46,107 bases of DNA from Cyclobacteriaceae bacterium. GTDB lineage: Bacteria > Bacteroidota > Bacteroidia > Cytophagales > Cyclobacteriaceae. The DNA lies in assembly GCA_022841475.1 (NCBI GenBank), contig JALHRJ010000033.1:1-46107 (forward strand), in the 5' to 3' direction. Positions 7,185 to 16,026 of the stretch are shown in pieces. Position numbers and translations under genes: made by a program. The stretch's first letter is position 1. Every line of letters begins with the position of its first letter. The notes below the pieces were generated by a model. That model had not been told where the DNA came from. It searched no databases and saw only the letters and a program-made list of their open reading frames with translations.

Positions 7185-9437
7185 ATGACAATCGTAAAAA
7201 CGAATATAAACCGGAGATCATTTTTAAAGGCCTCTGCACTGGCAGGTGGTGGCTTTATGTTAAGCTTCAGTTGGCTGGCCGGATGCAAACCTGCAGCCGA
7301 AGAAGCTTTGGCACTTCCTAAAGAGTGGTTCGAATTGAATGGCTATTTAAAAATTGGTGAAAATGGTTTGGTAACCATTATGTCGCCCAACCCGGAGATC
7401 GGGCAGAATGTAAAAACTTCTATGCCCATGTTGGTGGCTGAAGAACTGGATGTGGATTGGAAAAACGTAATCGTAGAACAAGCGCCACTGAATACAACTG
7501 TATTTACCCGACAACTTGCTGGCGGTAGTCAATCGATCAGTCAGAGTTGGAAGAGCTTGCGCATGGCGGGAGCTACAGCGAGAAAAATGTTACGCGAAGC
7601 CGCTGCTAAAACCTGGCAGGTACCAGTGGAAGAAATTACTACCGAGGCGAGCATGCTCTATCATAAAGCCAGTAGCAAGTCAGCCTCCTATGGTGAAATG
7701 GCATCGGCAGCAGCCAAAATTGAAGTGCCTAAAGAAGTTGAACTCAAAAACAACAGCGACTTTAAAATCATTGGTACATCGCGCAACAATGTAGATGGTA
7801 AGAAGATTGTTACTGGCCAACCCCTTTACGGATTGGATTATCGAGCAGAGGGAATGTTGGTAGCCATGATCGCACATCCACCAGCGTTTGGTATGAAATT
7901 AAAAAGTGTTGACGATTCTCAGGCGCGAACTATGCCTGGCATCAAAGATGTGTTTACTATAAAAAGTTATCCTGAAGATTACGCCCAGCAGTGGTGCGAT
8001 GTTTCTTCCTTTCCTGAACTGGTAGTTGTAGTGGGTAACACCACCTGGGAAGTGATGAATGCTCGCAAGGCGTTGAAACTGGAGTGGGAACAATTTCAGG
8101 ATCATGAAATATCTTCTTCAACTTTCTGGGGTACTACTGTTAAGGTAAAAGTACCGGGCGGGTTGGAGAATAGCTCGCAACATGCCAAGTTGATGACTGA
8201 CTATGCCGCTAAGAATGCAAAAGTAGTTCGTAAAGACGGCAACCCCGAAGCCGTATTCAAGAAAGCAGCCAAAGTTATTGAGCGAACTTATTCTGCTCCG
8301 TTCCTCGCGCACAACACCATGGAGCCAATGAACTTCTTCGCTCATGTTACTGAAGAGAAAGCAGAATTGGTAGGGCCGATTCAAACACCGGAGTTCATGG
8401 AGAAAAGTGTAGCTGCTCGTCTCAACTTGCCGTTAGAAAAAATTGAGATTCAAATGACGCGGCAGGGTGGAGGCTTTGGAAGAAGATTGTATGGCCACTA
8501 CCTCGTAGAGGCTGCCGTAATCTCCCAAAAAATTAAAGCGCCTGTTAAATTAATTTACACCCGCGAAGATGATATGTCTTTCGGAGTATACCGGCCTGCG
8601 TACCATGCCTTATATCGTGCAGCATTGGATGCGGATAATAATCTAATTGCTTTTCATGTGAAGGCGGGTGGTATTCCGGAGAGTCCATTGTTTGCCGATC
8701 GTTTTCCGGCTGGTGCCGTGGATAACTATCTGGCGGAAGAGTGGACAGCTCCCTCCAACATTAGTGTGGGTGCTTTCCGCGCCCCGGCTTCCAACTTTAT
8801 TGCCGGTGCCGAGCAGTCGTTTCTCGATGAGGTAGCGGAAGTTGCAGAAAAAGATCCTATTCAGTTTAGGCTTGATTTGTTAGATCGTGCGCTCAACCAA
8901 CCAGTAGGAGAGAAAAATGATTATGAGGCGAAACGATTAAAAGGTGTGCTGGAGTTGGTAAGAAGCAAATCGAATTGGGGACAAGACATGCCCAATGTAC
9001 ACCGCGGGGTTTCAGCGTACTTCTGTCATGATAGTTATGTAGCGCATGTGATTGATTTAGTAGTGGAGAACGGCAATCCACGAGTAGAGAAAGTTCATTG
9101 TGCTGTAGATTGTGGAATTGTAGTTAATCCTATTGCAGCGATTAACCTGGTAGAAGGCGGTTCGGTAGATGGTATCGGACATGCGATGTACAGCGGACTA
9201 ACATTTACGAATGGCACACCTGATCAAACCAATTTTAACAAGTATCGATTAATCCGACACAGCGAAGCACCCAAAGCAATTGATGTTCATTTTGTTCCCA
9301 GCACGGTAGATCCTACAGGTCTTGGTGAGCCACCCTTTCCACCCGTAATGGGTGCGTTGGCGAATGCACTTTATAAAGCAACGGGTAAGCGCCATTACCA
9401 ACAACCTTATTTGGGTGAAGGGATAACGGTAGGATAG
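7185..9437 (+). CDS. Molybdopterin-binding subunit of aldehyde/isoquinoline-type hydroxylase (IorB-like)
   Basis: A 750-residue large subunit of a molybdenum hydroxylase. The N-terminus has a Tat motif (NINRRSFLKAS) and a hydrophobic stretch ending in LAGC, so C34 may be lipidated: a Tat lipoprotein. Family landmarks are the repeated cofactor-binding segments (TRQGGGFGRR near residue 428, GAFRAPASN) and the C-terminal GLGEPP motif with the catalytic Glu at E715. The subfamily hydroxylates N-heterocycles or oxidises aldehydes; the real substrate cannot be read from sequence. It needs molybdopterin-cytosine cofactor and usually an XdhC-like maturation factor, neither encoded here. It is paired with the 2Fe-2S subunit and followed by a strong hairpin. 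Confidence 0.92.
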   Translation: MTIVKTNINRRSFLKASALAGGGFMLSFSWLAGCKPAAEEALALPKEWFELNGYLKIGENGLVTIMSPNPEIGQNVKTSMPMLVAEELDVDWKNVIVEQAPLNTTVFTRQLAGGSQSISQSWKSLRMAGATARKMLREAAAKTWQVPVEEITTEASMLYHKASSKSASYGEMASAAAKIEVPKEVELKNNSDFKIIGTSRNNVDGKKIVTGQPLYGLDYRAEGMLVAMIAHPPAFGMKLKSVDDSQARTMPGIKDVFTIKSYPEDYAQQWCDVSSFPELVVVVGNTTWEVMNARKALKLEWEQFQDHEISSSTFWGTTVKVKVPGGLENSSQHAKLMTDYAAKNAKVVRKDGNPEAVFKKAAKVIERTYSAPFLAHNTMEPMNFFAHVTEEKAELVGPIQTPEFMEKSVAARLNLPLEKIEIQMTRQGGGFGRRLYGHYLVEAAVISQKIKAPVKLIYTREDDMSFGVYRPAYHALYRAALDADNNLIAFHVKAGGIPESPLFADRFPAGAVDNYLAEEWTAPSNISVGAFRAPASNFIAGAEQSFLDEVAEVAEKDPIQFRLDLLDRALNQPVGEKNDYEAKRLKGVLELVRSKSNWGQDMPNVHRGVSAYFCHDSYVAHVIDLVVENGNPRVEKVHCAVDCGIVVNPIAAINLVEGGSVDGIGHAMYSGLTFTNGTPDQTNFNKYRLIRHSEAPKAIDVHFVPSTVDPTGLGEPPFPPVMGALANALYKATGKRHYQQPYLGEGITVG

Positions 9438-9446
9438 TTTATTTCA

Positions 9447-9476
9447 GTCGTGACACTGTTACAGTGGTGTCACGAC
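9447..9476 (+). terminator. Rho-independent-type terminator after the hydroxylase operon
   Basis: A perfect 10-bp inverted repeat (GTCGTGACAC at 9447-9456, GTGTCACGAC at 9467-9476), extendable by two G-U pairs, begins 10 bases after the stop codon and is followed by a T-rich tract. It fits an intrinsic terminator for the two-gene hydroxylase operon. Confidence 0.7.
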
Positions 9477-9599
9477 TTTCTTAGTTTTCTGCATTATTTG
9501 TTTTTTCGCAATTCTTGCTTTGATTTTCTCCTCAAATCGCTGCCAGGTGATTTAATTTGTAGCAGGTGAATCTATGAAGCCCTCCTAAATCTTCCCAAC

Positions 9600-10352
9600 A
9601 TGAAAATTAAAGCACTCCTTTTAGTAGTCTGCTCGCTTTATTTGAGCTCCGTCAACGCGCAACATGACAGCACTTTCTATTTCAGGGCCGATTTAAGCAT
9701 AACCAACAATGGCTTTTCCATCATACCAGCATTTACGTTGGGCGAACCCGCTGCCTTTCTGGACATGCGAATGGGAAATAGGCGCCTGAGTTTTGAGCCT
9801 CAGTTTCGCTATGCACTTGAAGGGCGCCCATGGTCTTTTGTTTTTATCTATCGCTACAAAGCGATCATCAAACCAAAATTCGAATTAGCTTTTGGTGGTC
9901 ACCTACCCGGATTGAATTATATAACCCGCACCGTTGTAATTAATGGTATTGAAGATCAACTATCAGTGGCAAGGCGTTTCCTTGCCCTTGAAATTTTGCC
10001 AACGTATAAGTTTTCAGATAACAGGAGTGTAGGTATTTATTATTTACGTGGTTATGGCTTTCAGAATCACGGACCTCAGAATTCTACTTTTCTATCGCTT
10101 CTTGGGAACTTTAATAAAATCAAACTAGCGGGTAAAACGTATCTCAGCTTCAATCCACAAGCGTTTTATCTTAAGTTAGATGTTGAAGATGGTTATTATG
10201 TCAACTTAACCACAACTTTTGGGATCAGAGGCTTTCCATTAACCATTTCGGGCATTGTAAACAAAGCAATCGAATCCGACATACCGGCACCGAATTTTGA
10301 CTGGAACGTAAGTTTGATTTACACATTAGATAAGCAATTTACTTTGAGGTAG
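9600..10352 (+). CDS. Secreted/outer-membrane beta-barrel-like hypothetical protein
   Basis: A 250-residue protein with a clear signal peptide (MKIKALLLVVCSLYLSSVNAQ, cut after about residue 20). The mature chain is dominated by alternating amphipathic strands with aromatic ends (RLSFEPQFRYAL, WSFVFIYRYKA, VGIYYLRGYGF, YVNLTTTFGIRGF, WNVSLIYTL), the pattern of a small outer-membrane barrel. I do not recognise a named family. The short C-terminus (QFTLR) is preceded by a strand that could be the last barrel strand. It stands alone between two hairpins. Confidence 0.7.
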   Translation: MKIKALLLVVCSLYLSSVNAQHDSTFYFRADLSITNNGFSIIPAFTLGEPAAFLDMRMGNRRLSFEPQFRYALEGRPWSFVFIYRYKAIIKPKFELAFGGHLPGLNYITRTVVINGIEDQLSVARRFLALEILPTYKFSDNRSVGIYYLRGYGFQNHGPQNSTFLSLLGNFNKIKLAGKTYLSFNPQAFYLKLDVEDGYYVNLTTTFGIRGFPLTISGIVNKAIESDIPAPNFDWNVSLIYTLDKQFTLR

Positions 10353-10374
10353 TATAGCTCAATCGTGTGGTATA

Positions 10375-10401
10375 ACATCGTCTTCCATTTCAAGACGATG
10401 T
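10375..10401 (+). terminator. Hairpin after the barrel-protein gene
   Basis: A 10-bp perfect stem (ACATCGTCTT at 10375-10384 with AAGACGATGT at 10392-10401) and a 7-base loop, 22 bases past the stop codon. A short GT-rich tract follows, not a strong T-run, so termination is only probable. The stem contains the CATCGTC/GACGATG core also found in the other repeats around the downstream recombinase gene. Confidence 0.5.
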
Positions 10402-10423
10402 GTTAGTTTCGATATCGTATTCC

Positions 10424-11713
10424 AGAGACGATGCTTGACCGGAACCCTCTGTGAGAGTAATGCTTAACTATAAGAGACATATCTTTAATTAGCCATCTTC
10501 CACTCGTATCATCGGAATTGATACAAGGCCTGAATATTATTTATTAACCTTCAAATCCAAATCTATGCACACCATTATTCAACGCGCCTGCCAGGAGCTG
10601 GCAGGCTTTCAAAGTCTTTGCTTACAAATGGAAAAAAGAATTCTGATTACCGGCAAGAGCATGAGTACGTTAAATAACTACACACGATGTGTGGCTCATC
10701 TGGCGCTTCATTTTAATATTCTGCCCACACACCTTACACATGATCAACTTGAAGACTATCTCTATCTTTTAAAAAAGAAAGGCGCTGCAGAGTCATTCTT
10801 TAAGCATACGGTGTATGGTTTACGTTTTTTATTCCGGGTTGTAGGATTACCAGACCGGGCGATTAAACTTCCTGCTTTAAAAGGTAACTTAAAGTTGCCT
10901 GTTGTCTTGAGTCAGAAGGAAGTACAGGAATTATTGCAGGCCCCGATTCTGTTAAAACATCGCGCGATCATTGCAATCCTGTATGGTTGCGGGTTACGCT
11001 GCCAGGAATTGCGAAAACTTCAAATTAAAGATGTTGATTTTGAACGAAACATGATTCACATTCGACAGAGTAAGGGGAAAAAGGACCGGTATGTTCCTAT
11101 GGGTGCAGTATTGATGAATGAGATAAAGAACTACCTGATGAAGGATAAACCTATAAAGTGGTTATTCAATGGAAAGAATTTAAATGGGTATTCACCCCAG
11201 GGAGTTCAACGGGCTATTCGTGAGGCACATCGTAAAACATCCATACAAAAGCGAATAACACCACATACGCTTCGGCATACGTATGCTACCCATTTATTAG
11301 AGCAAGGCTTGGACATTGTATCGATCAAAGAATTACTAGGCCACTCCTTTATCCAAACAACGATGGTCTATTTGCATGTGGTGATGGTGAATAACAAGTC
11401 TGTTTTTTCTCCACTGGATACTTTATTTGAAAAGCCGGAGAAAGAGTTCAATGAAAAAGTAAGCCGACAGTCTTTTCAATACGAAAATCAATTTTATCTA
11501 AACATTCTCCAGAAGCGCGCAGCTACCAGACTTCAGAGAACGAGCCAGCAAACCTGTCAGTTTGAATTTTCTTTTCCTGATCGACCGACAACCATCTTAG
11601 TTGAAAGTTGAAGGTTTTCTAGTGAAGCCTCGTTTGCGTTTCGGATGAATTAGTTTTAATTTGTTTTTTCTTGTCGAGCATCGCATCGTCCTCTGAGAGA
11701 GACGATGCTTGAC
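10424..11713 (+). mobile_element. Candidate small element: tyrosine recombinase between direct repeats
   Basis: A 16-base perfect direct repeat (AGAGACGATGCTTGAC) occurs at 10424-10439 and 11698-11713, bracketing the recombinase gene. Further copies of the 7-base core CATCGTC/GACGATG lie in hairpins on both sides (10376, 10394, 11684, 11748) and none was noticed inside the gene. This could mark an element of about 1.3 kb or a family of recombinase-associated repeats. No target-site duplication or cargo gene could be defined. Confidence 0.4.
10565..11611 (+). CDS. Tyrosine recombinase/integrase
   Basis: A 348-residue site-specific recombinase of the phage-integrase family. A SAM-like core-binding domain (about 30-105) precedes the catalytic domain (about 112-275). 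The catalytic set is complete: R145 (YGCGLR), a lysine at the beta-hairpin SKGKKDR (170-173), H234-x-x-R237 (TPHTLRHTYATHLLEQG), H260 (LLGHS) and nucleophile Y269 (TTMVYLHV). A 79-residue basic tail follows the Tyr, longer than in XerC/D. Similar recombinases in Bacteroidota often sit beside IS91-type transposases; none is present here. It is preceded and followed by short palindromic repeats sharing a GACGATG core, so it may act on them. Likely active from its residues; its substrate is unknown. Confidence 0.9.
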   Translation: MHTIIQRACQELAGFQSLCLQMEKRILITGKSMSTLNNYTRCVAHLALHFNILPTHLTHDQLEDYLYLLKKKGAAESFFKHTVYGLRFLFRVVGLPDRAIKLPALKGNLKLPVVLSQKEVQELLQAPILLKHRAIIAILYGCGLRCQELRKLQIKDVDFERNMIHIRQSKGKKDRYVPMGAVLMNEIKNYLMKDKPIKWLFNGKNLNGYSPQGVQRAIREAHRKTSIQKRITPHTLRHTYATHLLEQGLDIVSIKELLGHSFIQTTMVYLHVVMVNNKSVFSPLDTLFEKPEKEFNEKVSRQSFQYENQFYLNILQKRAATRLQRTSQQTCQFEFSFPDRPTTILVES

Positions 11714-11786
11714 GAAGAATCACGATCCCGTTAATCCTGCAGTCGGGCATCGTCTCCGTTTCGGGATGATGAATTAGTTTTAATTT
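11644..11786. repeat. Direct repeat and hairpins downstream of the recombinase
   Basis: A 19-base direct repeat (GATGAATTAGTTTTAATTT) occurs at 11644-11662 and 11768-11786; the second copy reaches the stop codon of the neighbouring minus-strand gene. Between them lies a hairpin with an 8-bp stem (GCATCGTC at 11683-11690 and GACGATGC at 11701-11708) and another CATCGTC at 11748-11754. The hairpin lies between convergent genes and may end transcription from both sides. Confidence 0.65.
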
Positions 11787-12720
11787 ATTCTCTTAACCGT
11801 GCCAGGTCTGCTTCCGAAGCAATAAACCCAAAGGCAGAAAAATGTTTTCCGGCAATTACTTTTTGATAGATGTCAAATGCTTTCGTGGTGTCGCCATTGT
11901 ATAAATACCAGTTGCCTACACCGTAGCCTTGTGTGGCAAGCGCCAGATCGACATCTTCATTGGAACTGTTAACAGATAAAACTGAATCCGCTGGTAATAA
12001 TCCCTTATACATATTCAATCGCTTGAAGTAGGAATCATTTTCGATAATGGTCATAGCAGGGGTGATTAATTCCATCAGCTTCTGTGATTCTTCAACTTTG
12101 CCCATTCTACGATACGTCATATAAAGCCAGTCCACAGTAGCCGTTATCAGGTCATCGTTATCGGAAACTTTCATGCATTCTAGATATGCTTTCTGAGCGG
12201 TTTCGAAATCTCCTTTCAGGTAGTGCGCTAAACCCAGGTGATACCACACATTAAATTGTGTGGAAGAGAGTGGCTTGTTTATTTTATTCGGCTGACCGTC
12301 TGGTTCTATTTCAAGAGGAACCCCTTGCATGAGATCAACAGCTTTGCTTAAATCCGCAATGGCTGCATCAAACTTACGTTGTGAAATGTAGCGATGCCCA
12401 CGGTGGCGATAGAGGCGGTAGGAGTTGGGATATTTATCAATACCCTCGCTAAAAATATTAATGGCTTCATTGTAGCGTGTGAGGTAGGCAGTTCTCCTGC
12501 CCAGCCAGATGTAGTTATCTTCGCTTGCATCGGCTTCAAAATTCTTTTTTGCCACGGCAAGATTGCTATCGAGTTTTGGATTGGGCTCCGTGGGTGCGTA
12601 GTACTCGAGCCCTAACAGCGAATAAACTTCGGCTGCTTCAGCAGCAGCTTCCTCCGGATTATTCACCACACAGCGTGTCATCAACAACGCGATGAACAAC
12701 AGACCAATTGATTTTTTCAT
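11785..12720 (-). CDS. TPR-repeat lipoprotein
   Basis: A 311-residue protein with a lipoprotein signal peptide (MKKSIGLLFIALLMTRC, lipidated C17). TPR-like helical pairs are visible around residues 70-135 (NYIWLGRRTAYLTRYNEAI, YRLYRHRGHRYISQRKFDAAI) and 155-215 (FNVWYHLGLAHYLKGDFETA), with a further pair near the C-terminus (GNWYLYNGDTTKAFDIYQKV). There is no catalytic domain. It is probably a periplasmic-side or surface scaffold. It lies just upstream of the exported amidohydrolase on the same strand (85-base gap with a hairpin) and may share its transcript. Homologues are generally annotated only as tetratricopeptide proteins. Confidence 0.85.
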   Translation of the reverse strand: MKKSIGLLFIALLMTRCVVNNPEEAAAEAAEVYSLLGLEYYAPTEPNPKLDSNLAVAKKNFEADASEDNYIWLGRRTAYLTRYNEAINIFSEGIDKYPNSYRLYRHRGHRYISQRKFDAAIADLSKAVDLMQGVPLEIEPDGQPNKINKPLSSTQFNVWYHLGLAHYLKGDFETAQKAYLECMKVSDNDDLITATVDWLYMTYRRMGKVEESQKLMELITPAMTIIENDSYFKRLNMYKGLLPADSVLSVNSSNEDVDLALATQGYGVGNWYLYNGDTTKAFDIYQKVIAGKHFSAFGFIASEADLARLRE

Positions 12721-12774
12721 AGGAAGAGTTCATTAAGTTAATAACTTACAAATTATACTTTGTGTCTTCGTGCC

Positions 12775-12794
12775 CCTGTCTGCCGACAGGCAGG
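12775..12794. repeat. Short palindromic repeat (CCTGTCTG...CAGGCAGG)
   Basis: A 20-base near-perfect palindrome lies in the 85-base gap between the TPR lipoprotein and amidohydrolase genes. Its arms CCTGTCTG and CAGGCAGG pair with one G-U. A related GCCTGCC...GGCAGGC palindrome is nested in the repeat element at 42684-42719, so both may belong to one dispersed short repeat family of this genome. Confidence 0.6.
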
Positions 12795-12805
12795 TTTGTG
12801 GCAAA

Positions 12806-14383
12806 TCAATCAATACCCGGTTGCTTCAACACAAAACCAGCTTTCGCTTTTTCCTGATCAACAATTTTCTTAACATCGGCTAAAAGTTTTTTAGCGTCAT
12901 ACACAATACCATCTTTAATGGTGTATTTAATTCCACCCACGCGTTTTACAGAATTGTCCTCCATTAATTTAATAGCGCCCATCCCATTCAGTGCTTGCAA
13001 GTTCTCCAATGGATTTACATCTGTAATCGCAAAGTCGGCCAGCTTTCCAATTTCAACAGAGCCCACTTCTTTCTCCATGCCGAGTGCTTGCGCGCCATGC
13101 AAGGTTGCTGACCGGATTACTTCGAGTGGATGAAATCCAGCTTCGCGCAACAATTCCATTTCTCTTACAAAGGCAAATCCGTAGAGTTGAAAAATAAATC
13201 CTGAGTCGGTGCCTACCGTTACGCGGCCGCCACGATTTTTATATTCGTTCACGAAGGTCATCCACAACCGATAATTTTCTTTCCACGCAACCTCTTGTTC
13301 GGTTCCCCACGAAAACCAATACGAGCCATGTGCTATGCGACTGGGTTGATAAAATGCCCAAAGTTGTGGTAAGGTATAATGCTCGTGCCACTCTTGCCTG
13401 CGCGCTTTATGTAAATCGCGCGAAGCTTCATAAATATTAAATGTGGGATCGAGTGTGAAATTAAATTTCAACAAGGAATCCATCAGCGCATTCCACTTGG
13501 GAGTATAAGGTGCGGCCGCCTGTTTCCATAATCGGCCGGCTTCTTCAAAACGATGCTGTTCGTTGGAGTAATTATACGTAAGTGGATAATCCTGTACAGT
13601 GGCATTCTCCAACATAGCTTCTGGTAAGCCATACCAATGTTCCATCGAAGTCATACCGGCTTTGGCCGAGTTAAATACATTCCATCGGGCCACACCCAAT
13701 TGCGCATGATGACAGGTGGATCGCAAGCCGAGACGTTTATTTTCCCGAATGGCAGCATCCATAATTTCCGGAGCTGCACCAAAAAACTTAATACCATCAG
13801 CACCTTTCATTTTGTTTTCATTTACCCAGGCGCGGGCTTGCTCCGGGGAGCGAATAGGTTCTTTTGCTCCGGCACCAAATGTTACATACGCCTTAATGCG
13901 TGGTGCAGTGATTAGATTTTTTTCGCTCTTCGTTTTTTGATCGAGTACCCAGTCAACGCCATTCCCAGAGCCGGGCTCTTTAATTGTTGTAACACCGTGG
14001 GCCATCCAGAGTTTGAACACGTATTCTGCAATGGGTGCCTGATTGCCACCGATGTGTCCATGCATATCTACAAAGCCCGGCATCAGGTACATACCTTCAC
14101 AATTAAGTTCTTTACCACCGGCTTCCAGTTTAGGTCTGTTGCCTGTGCTGGCCATGCCGGGGGTAGGCAATCCCAGACTAACGATCCGTTCAATCCGGTT
14201 TTGCTTTACAATAATATCAACCGGGCCTACGGGTGGTGCCCCGGTGCCATCGATCAGCATCACGCCACGAATAATAAGTTGGGTGTACGGGCCTTCGCCC
14301 TCTTTTATTTCCGGTGCTTTTAAAACCTGCGCAGCGAGAGCAGTTGAAAGGAAAAGATTGATTATCAGGAATATCTTTTTCAT
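12806..14383 (-). CDS. Secreted amidohydrolase (metal-dependent hydrolase)
   Basis: A 525-residue amidohydrolase-superfamily enzyme with a signal peptide (cut near A18-Q19). The beta-sandwich part opens with LIIRGVMLIDGTG. The TIM barrel starts with the metal-binding pair H108/H110 in FVDMHGHIGG. Further candidate ligands are K199 (GIKFFG), H225/H226 (STCHHAQ), H249 (SMEHW) and the Asp of VGTDSGF; the sandwich closes with GSVEIGKLADFAI. It belongs to the imidazolonepropionase/prolidase-like exported branch. The exact substrate (cyclic amide, peptide or similar) is unknown. It runs divergently from the DUF4403 gene across a 89-base gap. Confidence 0.88.
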   Translation of the reverse strand: MKKIFLIINLFLSTALAAQVLKAPEIKEGEGPYTQLIIRGVMLIDGTGAPPVGPVDIIVKQNRIERIVSLGLPTPGMASTGNRPKLEAGGKELNCEGMYLMPGFVDMHGHIGGNQAPIAEYVFKLWMAHGVTTIKEPGSGNGVDWVLDQKTKSEKNLITAPRIKAYVTFGAGAKEPIRSPEQARAWVNENKMKGADGIKFFGAAPEIMDAAIRENKRLGLRSTCHHAQLGVARWNVFNSAKAGMTSMEHWYGLPEAMLENATVQDYPLTYNYSNEQHRFEEAGRLWKQAAAPYTPKWNALMDSLLKFNFTLDPTFNIYEASRDLHKARRQEWHEHYTLPQLWAFYQPSRIAHGSYWFSWGTEQEVAWKENYRLWMTFVNEYKNRGGRVTVGTDSGFIFQLYGFAFVREMELLREAGFHPLEVIRSATLHGAQALGMEKEVGSVEIGKLADFAITDVNPLENLQALNGMGAIKLMEDNSVKRVGGIKYTIKDGIVYDAKKLLADVKKIVDQEKAKAGFVLKQPGID

Positions 14384-14423
14384 AGGCTTAATTAAGGTTC
14401 GGAAAGTACGTATTTTGAAGGAT

Positions 14424-14431
14424 CAAATCTA
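14424..14431 (-). promoter_or_regulatory. Possible -7 element for the amidohydrolase gene
   Basis: The minus strand reads TAGATTTG, a full match to the Bacteroidota -7 consensus TAnnTTTG, about 40 bases upstream of the amidohydrolase ATG. No clear TTG -33 element was found at the expected spacing, so the call is tentative. Confidence 0.35.
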
Positions 14432-14472
14432 CGGGGTTGTGAAAAGCGAAACGAATCGATGATGAAAGGAAG

Positions 14473-15909
14473 ATGAAAAAGTGGGCGATTGTTGTTTTAG
14501 TTATCATAAGTCTAACTGCAGGTTATTGGCTGTTTATGTTTCTCAATAAACCGCGCATCCGACCCATCGCACCTGCTCGATCTACACTGGATTCAACGCT
14601 GACGTTGCCGGTGTCTACCATCCGGATTCCTATTGAATTTCAATTAAAGGATCTGGAGAAAATGGTCAACACCCGATTGAAAGGAATTTTTATTCAGGAA
14701 TGGATCCCCGTGGGGGATAAAGGAAGGGATAGTGTCTACCTGGAGTTGGAGCGTACTAACCCGATTCGCCTTGCCTGGAAACCAGCTACTTTATTTGCCA
14801 GTGTGCCCTTGCGAATAAGTTTTCGCTTTGTTACGCGGAAGGCAGGTATCCGCATTCAGAATGATAAGCCGATAGTTGCGGAAGTGATCCTGAACTTAAA
14901 ATCAAAAATTAATTTGGATGATGCGTGGCGAGTGAAATCCACGACCGAGTTGGATAGCGTTATCTGGGAAATGGAGCCCTCTATCAAAATCGCTTTTTTT
15001 AATTTCAATCTTAGAAAGTTTGCAGAAACCTACCTCGAAAAAAATCAAACTAAGCTAACCCTCCGGTTTGATAGCCTTTCTCACGAGTTGCTCGACACGC
15101 GCAAAATAGTGGAGAAGATTTGGGACGACATTCAAAAACCCATTGTTATAAAAAAAACTGAGCCTCAAATTGGTTTACTGGCCCACGCCCAGGATCTCAC
15201 ATCACGATGGAATAATGATCCTGATGGTGATATCTCAGTGATGATAACCTTGAAGGCACAAGTTTATTCCTGGTTTGAATCACCACCAACTCAAGCTAAG
15301 CCTCCACTGCCCAAACACAACTATGCCACCAGGCAGGACGAAGAACTTGATTTATATGTGATGGCAAAAATTCCTTTTGATCAGATCAATCGTTTTGCAA
15401 GTGAGAACCTGCATAAACTTTCTTATTCGTATGAGTCATACACTGTAGCCATAAGAAATGCGGAGCTCTATGGTAGTGGACAGGAATTAGCGCTTGCGAT
15501 GAACGTGAAAGGTACGGTGCGAGGAAAAGTATTTTTACGGGCTCTGCCTTATTACGACACCCTGAATCAGGTGATTGGTCTAAGCAATTTGCGTTATGAT
15601 TTGCATACAGAAGAAATTTTGCTCAGCTCAGCCGATTGGATGCTGAAGGATCAATTACTTTTGATGATAGCCGACACAGTAAAAAAAGATTTGAGCGAAG
15701 AACTAGCAGGAATTCCACAACTTATTGAACAGGCTATCGAGAAGGGAAAGTCGGGCAATAAGATGACACTTACGGTTGATTCATTGCGGATAACCTCTTA
15801 TGCCTCACTCGTTACAGGAAAAGATATTCAATGGATACTTCGAGCACAGGGTACAGCGGGCATTGCGCTCGATAAGAAAATCATGCAACGTAAAAAGCAA
15901 AAAAAGTAG
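14473..15909 (+). CDS. DUF4403 family membrane-anchored protein
   Basis: A 478-residue protein with an N-terminal membrane anchor (residues 5-25) and a long body of repeated mixed alpha/beta segments, as in the DUF4403 family of Bacteroidota. Recognisable parts are the early VSTIRIPIEFQLKDLEKMVN strand-helix, a matching later copy (YVMAKIPFDQINRFASENL) and a basic C-terminus (MQRKKQKK). These two copies suggest an internally repeated lipid- or ligand-binding fold, but no activity is known to me. A purine-rich AAAGGAAG precedes the ATG. It is the first of three plus-strand genes (DUF4403, ammonium channel, M20 peptidase) with gaps of about 117 and 65 bases. Confidence 0.75.
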   Translation: MKKWAIVVLVIISLTAGYWLFMFLNKPRIRPIAPARSTLDSTLTLPVSTIRIPIEFQLKDLEKMVNTRLKGIFIQEWIPVGDKGRDSVYLELERTNPIRLAWKPATLFASVPLRISFRFVTRKAGIRIQNDKPIVAEVILNLKSKINLDDAWRVKSTTELDSVIWEMEPSIKIAFFNFNLRKFAETYLEKNQTKLTLRFDSLSHELLDTRKIVEKIWDDIQKPIVIKKTEPQIGLLAHAQDLTSRWNNDPDGDISVMITLKAQVYSWFESPPTQAKPPLPKHNYATRQDEELDLYVMAKIPFDQINRFASENLHKLSYSYESYTVAIRNAELYGSGQELALAMNVKGTVRGKVFLRALPYYDTLNQVIGLSNLRYDLHTEEILLSSADWMLKDQLLLMIADTVKKDLSEELAGIPQLIEQAIEKGKSGNKMTLTVDSLRITSYASLVTGKDIQWILRAQGTAGIALDKKIMQRKKQKK

Positions 15910-16026
15910 GATTTTATTAAAAGAGCATCATTTTTCGCCCTGTCGAAATCGTTTTCAGTAATATTTTAGGTTCGATAGGTATTATTTCTGCCCAATTAAT
16001 CGAAATTTGGTTCAAATCTACCTACC

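Noticed and set aside
10375..11755. Integron with attC-like sites around the integrase
   Set aside because: The integrase is on the gene side without cassette ORFs, lacks a recognisable IntI-specific insert, and the hairpins do not show attC box structure.
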